This document shows positions 7,405-13,955 of a DNA stretch of 16,233 nt, one piece after another (the first letter of the stretch is position 1; every line of letters begins with the position of its first letter). This DNA is from Maricaulis sp965657935 (GTDB taxonomy: Bacteria; Pseudomonadota; Alphaproteobacteria; Caulobacterales; Maricaulaceae). The notes beneath the pieces were generated by a model. That model ran no database searches and was not told where the DNA came from. It saw only the letters and a program-made list of their open reading frames with translations. The DNA is taken from NCBI GenBank assembly GCA_965657935.1, contig CBFHQE010000065.1:1-16233 (forward strand), given 5' to 3'. The translations under genes and the position numbers were made by a program.

Positions 7405-8319
7405 CTACTGCCCCGTGGGACGAGCTGTCGCAGAGTCTCTTTCACCGCGCAGATAGACATAGGCTGCGACGGCATCAATCGTGGCGTCGTTGAGGCGACC
7501 CTCCCAGAACGGCATCACGCCATAGGGACCACGGTGCACGATCTCGATGACCTGCTCACGGCTTGAGCCGTAGAGCCATTCCTGGTCCGCCAGATTCGGC
7601 GCGCCCTGGAACTGATCACCCGAGCCATCTTCCATGTGACAGCTGGCACACTGCATCATGTAGATCTCGCGACCTTCGGCATTGGCTTCCGCCAGACCGG
7701 ACAGGCTGAGGACATAGTCGGACACATCGGCGATCTCGGAGCGGCTCAGCAGCTCGTCACGACCAAATGCCGGCATTTGCGAGAAACGCGTCTCATCATG
7801 CTCGGCGCGAATGCCAAAGCGGATCGTGGCGCGAATATCTTCATAACTCCCGCCCCAGAGCCAGACATCATCATTGAGGTTGGGATAGCCGACAAATCCC
7901 TGGGCACCCGCACCGTGACAGGTCGCACAATTGTCGCCGAAGACCGACTCACCCGCCGCCCGCACGAAGTTCAGCAGTTCAGGATTATTCTCGATCTCAT
8001 CGATCGAGGTCCCGCGCAGGGCCTCGAAACCGGCTGCACGAGCCGCTTCAAGTTCAGCAACCGCCTCGTGCACATTGGCCCGTTCGGAATGATTGCGAAT
8101 ACCCCGCGTGTGGTCCTCCGAGGCGTCCATACCGGGCAGGCCCGGCCAGGCCGGCATCAACACCCAGTAGACAATCGACCAGGCCACGGTGGCGTAGAAA
8201 ATCCACAACCACCAGCGTGGTAGCGGCGTATCAAGTTCCTTGATGCCATCCCACTCATGCCCCGTCGTAGCGGTGCCGGTGTGGTCGTCGCGTTCGATTT
8301 CGTTTTCGTGATCAGACAT
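7405..8319 (-). CDS. ccoP: CcoP, dihaem cytochrome c subunit of cbb3 oxidase
   Basis: Membrane-anchored dihaem cytochrome c of 304 residues that accepts electrons from cytochrome c or the bc1 complex and passes them to CcoO. The signature WDGIKELDTPLPRWWLW (23-39) leads into the transmembrane helix (about 36-56). Haem-binding motifs are CATCH (131-135) and CASCH (224-228), with probable axial methionines at M182 (QMPAF) and M269 (VMPFW). The frame is open to 8388, but the ATG at 8319 is chosen because it gives the usual CcoP N-terminus (MSDHENEIERDD) and follows GGAAGTGAGG. It starts 4 bases after the ccoQ stop; ccoG follows after 41 bases. Confidence 0.96.
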   Translation of the reverse strand: MSDHENEIERDDHTGTATTGHEWDGIKELDTPLPRWWLWIFYATVAWSIVYWVLMPAWPGLPGMDASEDHTRGIRNHSERANVHEAVAELEAARAAGFEALRGTSIDEIENNPELLNFVRAAGESVFGDNCATCHGAGAQGFVGYPNLNDDVWLWGGSYEDIRATIRFGIRAEHDETRFSQMPAFGRDELLSRSEIADVSDYVLSLSGLAEANAEGREIYMMQCASCHMEDGSGDQFQGAPNLADQEWLYGSSREQVIEIVHRGPYGVMPFWEGRLNDATIDAVAAYVYLRGERDSATARPTGQ

Positions 8320-8323
8320 CGGT

Positions 8324-8503
8324 CTAGACCTCACTTCCCGCATCGCTCGCGGGCTTGTCGGCTTCGGTGAGCGGCGCGTTCGCAGCATTGTCGAAGCGCG
8401 CCTGGTTTTTCGGCCATAGGGCGTAGATCAACGCCCCGAGGAAGAGCACGACAAAGAGCAGCAGGCCCCAGGTCTGTGCGAAGCTGGACAGGATCTCATA
8501 CAT
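8324..8503 (-). CDS. ccoQ: CcoQ, small stabilising subunit of cbb3 oxidase
   Basis: Protein of 59 residues: MYEILSSFAQTWGLLLFVVL, then a single transmembrane helix ending at FLGALIYALWP, followed by a polar tail beginning KNQARFDNAANAPL. This short-helix-then-WPKN(Q/K)xxFDxAA pattern is the CcoQ hallmark. CcoQ stabilises the CcoN-CcoO-CcoP complex, especially under oxygen. The ATG lies 4 bases after the ccoO stop, and its ribosome site (GAGG) lies inside the last codons of ccoO. The TAG stop is 4 bases before the ccoP start. Confidence 0.94.
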   Translation of the reverse strand: MYEILSSFAQTWGLLLFVVLFLGALIYALWPKNQARFDNAANAPLTEADKPASDAGSEV

Positions 8504-8507
8504 GGCC

Positions 8508-9266
8508 CTACCTCAAATTCTCGGCTTCTTCGGCCTCGTAGGTGGAGAAATCCACCATCGTGCCGAGCACCTGCATGTAGGCGATGAGCGCATCGAGCTC
8601 GGTCACCACATCCCGGTTGCCGTCGAAATCGCGGACCACAGCACCGGGATAGCGTTCCATGAAGCCATCATAGTCGTCGGCGAAGGGATCCAGCTGGGTG
8701 GTGATGTCGGACACCGCGGTGTCGAGCATCTCGTCCGAGTAAGGCACGCCAACCATGCGCAGGGCGCGCAAATTGGCAGCGACATTCTCGTAGTTCAGCT
8801 CGGCGGATTCCAGGAAGGGATAAGCCGGCATGATGGATTCCGGCACGACCGAAGTCGGCGCCCGCATGTGATCACGGTGCCATTCATCCGAATACTTGCC
8901 ACCCACACGGGCCAGGTCGGGACCGGTCCGCTTTGAGCCCCACTGGAAGGGGTGGTCATACATGCTCTCGGCCGCGAGAGAATAGTGACCGTAGCGCTCG
9001 ACCTCGTCGCGCAGCGGACGGATCATCTGCGAGTGGCAGTTGTAGCACCCCTCGCGGATATAGATGTCGCGGCCAAGCTGTTCGAGCGGGGTGTAGGGAC
9101 GGACGCCCTCCACTTCCTCGATCGTCGAGTCGAGATAAAAGAGCGGTGCGATTTCGACGATACCACCGATGCTGACCGTCACCAGGACGCCGATCGAGAG
9201 CAACCACGATTTCTTCTCGAAGAACTCTTTGTGAAGAGTGCTCCAGAGGCTGGTGCGTTCTGACAT
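8508..9266 (-). CDS. ccoO: CcoO, monohaem cytochrome c subunit of cbb3 oxidase
   Basis: Monohaem cytochrome c of 252 residues that relays electrons from CcoP to the haem b of CcoN. An N-terminal transmembrane anchor (about 20-44) is followed by the periplasmic domain with GCYNCHSQMIRP; the haem motif CYNCH spans 74-78, and the axial methionine is probably M146 in SIMPAYPFL. RTGPDLARVGGKYSDEWH (113-130) is a strongly conserved family block. The length is normal. The start at 9266 is preceded by a G-run (GGGGGG, in the 9-base gap after the ccoN stop), which serves as ribosome site. Confidence 0.97.
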   Translation of the reverse strand: MSERTSLWSTLHKEFFEKKSWLLSIGVLVTVSIGGIVEIAPLFYLDSTIEEVEGVRPYTPLEQLGRDIYIREGCYNCHSQMIRPLRDEVERYGHYSLAAESMYDHPFQWGSKRTGPDLARVGGKYSDEWHRDHMRAPTSVVPESIMPAYPFLESAELNYENVAANLRALRMVGVPYSDEMLDTAVSDITTQLDPFADDYDGFMERYPGAVVRDFDGNRDVVTELDALIAYMQVLGTMVDFSTYEAEEAENLR

Positions 9267-9275
9267 GACGCCCCC

Positions 9276-10922
9276 CTATTCCGCGAGTGCCGGCTGAGGC
9301 ACGACAGCCTCATCGGTCTCGGTCTCATCGCTCCGGATGGTGCGATACACGTTGTAGATCATGATCAGGGCACCAGCGAGGTAGAGCACGCCGCCCAGAG
9401 CACGGATGATATAGGAGATGTGCATGGCCTCGACGGTCTCCACGAAGGAGTATTCCAGGAAGCCGAGCGAATTATACGCACGCCACATCAGACCCTGCAT
9501 GATGCCGGCAACCCACATCGAGGTGATGTAGAGCAGGATTCCGAAGGTCGAGACCCAGAAGTGCCAGTCGATCAGTGCCTTGGAGAACATGCCCTTCTTC
9601 TTCCACAGCCATGGAACCAGGCAGTAAAGCGCACCGAAGGAGACAAAGCCGACCCAGCCCAGAGCACCGGAGTGAACATGACCGATGGTCCAGTCCGTAT
9701 AGTGCGAGAGCGAGTTGACGGCGCGGACGGACATGACCGGTCCTTCAAAGGTTGACATGCCATAGAAGGCGACGGACATCACCAGCATCCGCACAACCGG
9801 GTCAGTGCGCAGCTTGTCCCAGGCGCCCGAAAGCGTCATCAGACCGTTGATCATGCCGCCCCAGGACGGCATCCAGAGCATGATGGAAAAGGTCATGCCC
9901 AGTGTCTGCGCCCACTCCGGCAATGCCGTGTAGTGCAGGTGGTGCGGGCCGGCCCAGATATAGATGAAGATCAGGGACCAGAAGTGGATGATGGACAGGC
10001 GGTAGGAATAGACCGGACGCTGCACCCGCTTCGGAATGAAGTAGTACATGATGCCCAGGAAACCCGCGGTCAGGAAGAACCCGACTGCATTGTGGCCGTA
10101 CCACCATTGTGTCAGCGCGTTCTGGACACCCGCCATCAGCGAGTAACTGCGTGAACCGAAGAAATCGACCGGCATGGCCAGATTGTTGACCACGTGGAGA
10201 ACCGCGATGGTCAGAATGAAGGCAAGATAAAACCAGTTCGCCACATAGATGTGCGGCTCTTTCCGCTTCATCAACGTGCCCATGAAGACCAGGAGATAGG
10301 CAACCCAGACGAGGGTTAGCCACAGGTCCGCATACCATTCAGGCTCGGCGTATTCCTGTCCCTGGGTAATGCCGATCAAATAGCCGGACGCCGCAATGAC
10401 GATGAAGAACTGATAACCCCAGAAAACGAACCATGGCCAGATCCCGCCGGCGATGCGCGTGCGGCACGTCCGCTGAACAACGTAGAACGATGTCGCTATC
10501 AATACATTGCCACCGAAGGCGAAAATCACCGCTGACGTGTGCAGCGGACGCAGGCGACCAAAGCTGAGAAAACCGAAATCATCGAAATTGAGGATCGGGA
10601 AGGCCAGCTGGAAGGCGATGATTACACCGACCAGCAGTCCTGCCGCACCCCAGAAAAGCGAGGCGATGACACCGGCCTTGACGATGTCCTCGTTGTATTC
10701 GGACTGGTCCGTGATCACGCCACCGCGTGCAGCCGCGCCGACCAGCAGAAAGATCCCTGTGAGAAAGCCGCCGAGAATCAGCCAGGACTGCCCTTTCATG
10801 GCAGCATCCGGCGCAAAGGCAGCAGCGAAGAGCGCCCACAGCGCCCCCAGAATTGTAATAAGACCAACGGCCGCCAAGTTTATGTCAAACCCGCTGCGCT
10901 GGAGAGATTGCGACGAAGTCAT
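9276..10922 (-). CDS. ccoN: CcoN, catalytic subunit I of cbb3 cytochrome c oxidase
   Basis: Haem-copper oxidase subunit I, C-family, of 548 residues with about 14 hydrophobic segments. It reduces O2 to water at the haem b3-CuB centre with high oxygen affinity and pumps protons. Conserved ligands are visible: H128 (RPLHTSAV, low-spin haem b), H277 (WWYGHNAVG, CuB), H327-H328 (WAGPHHLHYT, CuB) and H415/H417 (IGHVHSGALGW, haems b3 and b). Y321, just before WAGPHH, fits the crosslinked tyrosine of the cbb3 class. The length matches the longer alphaproteobacterial FixN proteins, with an extra N-terminal hydrophobic region compared with the shorter Pseudomonas form. A G-rich ribosome site (CCGGGGGCG) precedes the ATG. 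It is the first gene of ccoNOQPGHIS; the promoter should lie in the 253 bases up to the divergent small ORF. Confidence 0.97.
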   Translation of the reverse strand: MTSSQSLQRSGFDINLAAVGLITILGALWALFAAAFAPDAAMKGQSWLILGGFLTGIFLLVGAAARGGVITDQSEYNEDIVKAGVIASLFWGAAGLLVGVIIAFQLAFPILNFDDFGFLSFGRLRPLHTSAVIFAFGGNVLIATSFYVVQRTCRTRIAGGIWPWFVFWGYQFFIVIAASGYLIGITQGQEYAEPEWYADLWLTLVWVAYLLVFMGTLMKRKEPHIYVANWFYLAFILTIAVLHVVNNLAMPVDFFGSRSYSLMAGVQNALTQWWYGHNAVGFFLTAGFLGIMYYFIPKRVQRPVYSYRLSIIHFWSLIFIYIWAGPHHLHYTALPEWAQTLGMTFSIMLWMPSWGGMINGLMTLSGAWDKLRTDPVVRMLVMSVAFYGMSTFEGPVMSVRAVNSLSHYTDWTIGHVHSGALGWVGFVSFGALYCLVPWLWKKKGMFSKALIDWHFWVSTFGILLYITSMWVAGIMQGLMWRAYNSLGFLEYSFVETVEAMHISYIIRALGGVLYLAGALIMIYNVYRTIRSDETETDEAVVPQPALAE

Positions 10923-10942
10923 CGACGCCCCCGGTTAGTGGT

Positions 10943-10953
10943 TCCTGTCAGGA
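10943..10953. promoter_or_regulatory. Palindrome in the ccoN leader
   Basis: TCCTG-T-CAGGA is an 11-base inverted repeat with perfect 5-base arms, 21 to 31 bases before the ccoN start codon. It could be an operator half-pair or a small hairpin near the ribosome site. No matching regulator motif is recognised, so the functional meaning is uncertain. Confidence 0.2.
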
Positions 10954-11114
10954 CACCGGGGTACGCGCCCATCACCACAAAATCTGTATGGCAATTTGTC
11001 GCGCGGCAGGATGGTCCCCGTTCGAAGCGCAAATATCACACCGAATCCAAAAAAAACGACGGATCCGACCTTTGGGTTGCGTTTCAATACGGAGCTCCCC
11101 AAACTCAACACCAA

Positions 11115-11134
11115 TGAGCTTGGCAAAAAGCTCA
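11115..11134. repeat. Inverted repeat TGAGCTT-N6-AAGCTCA upstream of the small orphan ORF
   Basis: Perfect 7-base arms (11115-11121 and 11128-11134) flank a 6-base spacer, 42 bases before the ATG of the 84-residue ORF. It sits between two 8-base palindromes sharing the same core, GGAGCTCC at 11091-11098 and CGAGCTCG at 11155-11162. A direct repeat CTCAACA (11104-11110 and 11131-11137) runs through it, and each copy is followed by TGAGC (11115-11119 and 11145-11149). This arrangement suggests a multi-site operator or structured leader RNA; the binding protein is unknown. Confidence 0.4.
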
Positions 11135-11175
11135 ACAAGGGGAGTGAGCGAACACGAGCTCGAGGGGGAAATCGA

Positions 11176-11430
11176 ATGCCGTCACAAACACATAGCTTCC
11201 GGTCGGAAGAAGAAGTGTTGCGCTTTCAAAAGCATGTCATGCGTTTTATTGCAAAGTTGGATCAAACGAACACCGCAAATAATGAGTGTTTGTTCTTGAG
11301 CAACAACAGGACAGTTCGCCGACAACTAGTCACCGTGGAGGCCACGAGCAGAGGTACTCTTGATGCGTTCAATCGATACCTGAACTCCGAGACGTCAATG
11401 CTCGAGGCCAGCGTTGCAGACGCAGTCTGA
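11176..11430 (+). CDS. Small orphan protein of 84 residues, function unknown
   Basis: I do not recognise this protein. The ATG at 11176 follows a good ribosome site (GAGGGGGA, 11162-11169) by 6 bases. The frame is open to 10996 upstream, but that extension reads through the palindrome-rich leader and is probably not coding. The product begins MPSQTHSFRSEEEVLRFQKH and is polar, with a likely amphipathic helix (about 10-28), an NNRTVRRQL segment and a helical end DAFNRYLNSETSMLEA. There is no signal peptide, no membrane helix and a single cysteine. Base composition looks less GC-rich than in the neighbours, which may mean recent or lineage-specific origin. It is divergent from ccoN (253-base gap) and converges on the transaldolase gene with a 3-base gap. 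The size and composition would suit a small regulator or adaptor, but nothing proves that. Confidence 0.55.
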   Translation: MPSQTHSFRSEEEVLRFQKHVMRFIAKLDQTNTANNECLFLSNNRTVRRQLVTVEATSRGTLDAFNRYLNSETSMLEASVADAV

Positions 11431-11433
11431 GCG

Positions 11434-12084
11434 CTAGAGCGACTGCCCGGTCTTCTTCCAGTCGTCCATGAACGCGGCGAGCCCCTTGTCGGTCAGCTGG
11501 TGCTTGACCAGCCTCTTGAGCACCGACGGCGGCACGGTCGCAACATCGGCGCCGGCAATTGCACATTCCTGGACATGCGAGGCTGAGCGAATTGATGCAG
11601 CCAGGACCTCGGTCTCGAAGCCGTAATTGTCGTAAATCATGCGCAGGTCGTGGATCAGCTCCATGCCATCCACACCCAGATCATCCAGCCGACCGATAAA
11701 GGGCGAGACATAAGTTGCCCCAGCCTTGGCCGCCATCAGCCCCTGATTGGCCGAGAAACACAGAGTGACATTGGTCTGGATGCCTTCGCTGACCAAAGCC
11801 TTACAGGCCTTGAGCCCGTCCCAGGTCAGCGGCAGCTTTACGACGACATTGGACGCCACGGCCGCGAGTTTCTTGCCCTCAGCGATCATCGCGTCAGCTT
11901 CCAGCGCCGTAACCTCGGCACTGACCGGGCCGTCGACCAGACCACAAATCTCGGTGATCACCTCAATGAAATCGCGTCCGGATTTCATGATTAAGGAGGG
12001 ATTGGTGGTGACGCCATCAAGAAGGCCGACATCGGCAATATCACGGATTTCGGAAACGTCTGCGGTGTCGACGAAAAACTTCAT
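11434..12084 (-). CDS. Small transaldolase / fructose-6-phosphate aldolase family protein
   Basis: Class I aldolase of 216 residues from the small TalC/MipB/FSA subfamily. It either transfers dihydroxyacetone units in the non-oxidative pentose phosphate pathway or cleaves fructose 6-phosphate. The N-terminus MKFFVDTADVSEI, then GVTTNPSL (24-31), VVKLPLT with the Schiff-base lysine K83, TNVTLCFS (104-111), AGATYVSPFIGRLDD (121-135) and ADVATVPP (179-186) are all family motifs. The frame is open to 12240, but only the ATG at 12084 gives the canonical start; GAGGGCGC lies just before it. The length equals the family norm (about 215-220). It lies 70 bases downstream of the hydrolase gene on the same strand, with a possible promoter of its own in the gap. 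Transaldolase versus aldolase activity cannot be settled from sequence alone. Confidence 0.92.
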   Translation of the reverse strand: MKFFVDTADVSEIRDIADVGLLDGVTTNPSLIMKSGRDFIEVITEICGLVDGPVSAEVTALEADAMIAEGKKLAAVASNVVVKLPLTWDGLKACKALVSEGIQTNVTLCFSANQGLMAAKAGATYVSPFIGRLDDLGVDGMELIHDLRMIYDNYGFETEVLAASIRSASHVQECAIAGADVATVPPSVLKRLVKHQLTDKGLAAFMDDWKKTGQSL

Positions 12085-12154
12085 GGCTGCGCCCTCGCTG
12101 GCTGATTGTCTGCCTAGCGACATGACATGTTCGCGGGCGCCTGCCAAGCCGAGA

Positions 12155-13117
12155 TCAGGCGGCAAACACGCGATCAGCCATTTCGTCAATAAATCGCTCG
12201 CACGTGTCCGGCTGGGTGACCAACGGCATATGTCCCACACCGCTCATCCGCACCAGGTGAAGCTCTGGCTGTGCGGCCTGAATCGCATCGATATGCATAT
12301 CGGCTACCAGCACGCCGTCATCATCACCGTAAAGCATGCCCAATGGCGCGGAGAGCTGTGTGTACATCTCCTGTTGTGCACCGATATCAACCGGCACGGC
12401 ATGCATGTCCGTTGAAGCCGCATAAAAGGCCACCGGTCGCAGCGACAACAGTCCACCGCCGCGCGTGCGGAAATCCTCTGGCACGGGCTCCGGTGCAAAA
12501 ATCGCCTCCACCACCGCCGCACCATTGCGGATCGAGGCGGGTACGGCAATCGTGTTGGCAATCAGGCCGCGCACCGCCGGGTTCGGCACAAACAATCCGC
12601 TGAAGACCTCCGGAGCGCTTTCCTGCACAGCGGTCAGAGGCGACACCATCGCCAGTCCACCGACCAGTTCCGGATGATCAATCGCCAGTCGCAGGGAAAT
12701 GGCCCCCCCCAGCGAATGTCCCACCACCAGAGGCTTTTCAATCCCCTTGCGCCGGATGAAGTCCGCAATCATCTCAGCCTGGTTCGGCAGGCGAGCCAGC
12801 TCGTCATTATCCCGCTCGGAATGCCCGCACCCCGGTCGATCGATCGCGATGACGTGATACCGTTCAGCCAGGCGGTCGATCATCGCATAACCGAAATTGT
12901 GGAGATTTCCGCCCAGACCATGGATCAATAACAGGGGGCGCCCCTCGCCCTTCTCCACATAGTGGAGGCGACCGCCTTCGACATCCTGAAAGGCGCCAGC
13001 CGGGGTCATCGCCTTGGACACCTTGCCGGCAATATAGGCGGAGAAGGCCGCCAAACCGATCAGGGCCAACATCACGATCAGCAAAAGCACGCCGAGAATT
13101 GACAGAGCCAGTTCCAT
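12155..13117 (-). CDS. Membrane-anchored alpha/beta hydrolase, probable esterase
   Basis: Alpha/beta-fold hydrolase of 320 residues with an N-terminal transmembrane anchor (about 5-30). The oxyanion-side motif HGLGG (66-70), the nucleophile elbow GHSLGG with S135, the acid in YGDDDGVL (around D265-D267) and the catalytic H296 in GVGHMPL are all present. IDRPGCGHS (92-100) is typical of esterase and epoxide-hydrolase-like members; the residue following the oxyanion HG does not point to haloalkane dehalogenase. It starts one base after the SDR stop and its ribosome site (GGAGGA) lies inside the SDR gene, so the two are coupled. As third gene after a Baeyer-Villiger-type monooxygenase and a dehydrogenase, ester or lactone hydrolysis is the likely job (inference). 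Substrate is unknown. Confidence 0.9.
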   Translation of the reverse strand: MELALSILGVLLLIVMLALIGLAAFSAYIAGKVSKAMTPAGAFQDVEGGRLHYVEKGEGRPLLLIHGLGGNLHNFGYAMIDRLAERYHVIAIDRPGCGHSERDNDELARLPNQAEMIADFIRRKGIEKPLVVGHSLGGAISLRLAIDHPELVGGLAMVSPLTAVQESAPEVFSGLFVPNPAVRGLIANTIAVPASIRNGAAVVEAIFAPEPVPEDFRTRGGGLLSLRPVAFYAASTDMHAVPVDIGAQQEMYTQLSAPLGMLYGDDDGVLVADMHIDAIQAAQPELHLVRMSGVGHMPLVTQPDTCERFIDEMADRVFAA

Positions 13118-13118
13118 T

Positions 13119-13955
13119 TCAGTCCTCCGATTTCGCCTTGCCGAGGCGACCTGCCATCAACGCCCAGTAATTCGAGGGCATGAAACGTTCCATCCAGTGC
13201 AGCACATGGGCATCCTTGCCAACCAGCACGCGAGGCTTGCGGCGTTCCACGCCACGCAGAATGATGCCGGCGGCCTCGCGGGGCGGCATGACCAGGTTTT
13301 GAGCCGCCTGTTTGAGCCCCGCTTCGACTTCATCCTCAGTGGCGGCTTCGGACATACGTGCCGATTTGGCGATATTCGTGTTCACGCCGCCAGGATGCAC
13401 TGTCGTGACAGATATATCCGACCCCGCCATTTCGTGACGCAGGGCATCGGAAAAGCCGCGAACACCAAATTTGCTGGCACTGTAGGCCGTCTGTCCGGCG
13501 GGGGCGATGACGCCAAAAATACTGGAGATATTGGTGATATGCCCGCCGCCGCTTTCATGCATCAAGGGCAGGAAGGCCCGTGTCATGCGGATCGGTCCCC
13601 AGAAATTTATGCTGACCAGCCATTCAAAATTTTCCTCGGACAGCTGTTCAAACGTACCGCCCGCCGCGACGCCGGCATTGTTAAAGAGCAGATGCGCCTC
13701 GCCATGTTCAACGCGAACCTTGTCGGCAAAATCGGCGATGTCGCCGCGCCGACCCACATCAAGCCGCGTCGCGGTGACCTTGCGCTCATTGCTGGCAAGC
13801 GCGTTTGCGACCTCGGTCAGCGCGTCCTCATTGATATCCGCCAGCGCCAGATTGCAGCCCCGCTCGGCCAGGTCGACAGCAAGCGCACGTCCAATTCCAC
13901 TTGCGGCACCGGTGATCACCGCAGTCTTGCCGGCAAACTCCAGACGTCGACTCAT
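13119..13955 (-). CDS. Short-chain dehydrogenase/reductase (classical SDR)
   Basis: NAD(P)-dependent oxidoreductase of 278 residues. The Rossmann glycine motif is TGAASGIG (15-22), with D40 after the second strand. NNAG spans 92-95 and the catalytic set is N116/S145/Y158/K162 (YSASK). PGGVNTN (188-194) follows the active site, and a C-terminal extension with IILRGVERRKPRVLVG and a hydrophobic tail is typical of SDRs that work on large, lipid-like alcohols or ketones. Its ATG overlaps the monooxygenase stop (ATGA) and its stop is one base from the hydrolase start, making it the middle gene of a three-gene operon. It probably interconverts the alcohol and ketone that feed the monooxygenase (inference from context). 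Confidence 0.93.
   Translation of the reverse strand: MSRRLEFAGKTAVITGAASGIGRALAVDLAERGCNLALADINEDALTEVANALASNERKVTATRLDVGRRGDIADFADKVRVEHGEAHLLFNNAGVAAGGTFEQLSEENFEWLVSINFWGPIRMTRAFLPLMHESGGGHITNISSIFGVIAPAGQTAYSASKFGVRGFSDALRHEMAGSDISVTTVHPGGVNTNIAKSARMSEAATEDEVEAGLKQAAQNLVMPPREAAGIILRGVERRKPRVLVGKDAHVLHWMERFMPSNYWALMAGRLGKAKSED

Noticed and set aside
11084..11137. Possible FNR-like halves (TTG...CAA) near 11121-11137
   Set aside because: TTGGC and CTCAA are spaced 6 bases apart, not 4, and do not match the TTGAT/ATCAA consensus.
10935..11138. Minus-strand open frame of 67 residues upstream of ccoN
   Set aside because: It needs a TTG start without a ribosome site, lies in the palindrome-rich regulatory gap and resembles no known protein.
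11424..11447. Possible terminator between the convergent small ORF and transaldolase (CAGTC...GACTG)
   Set aside because: The stem has only 5 base pairs, a 13-base loop and no T-tract, and it overlaps both coding ends.
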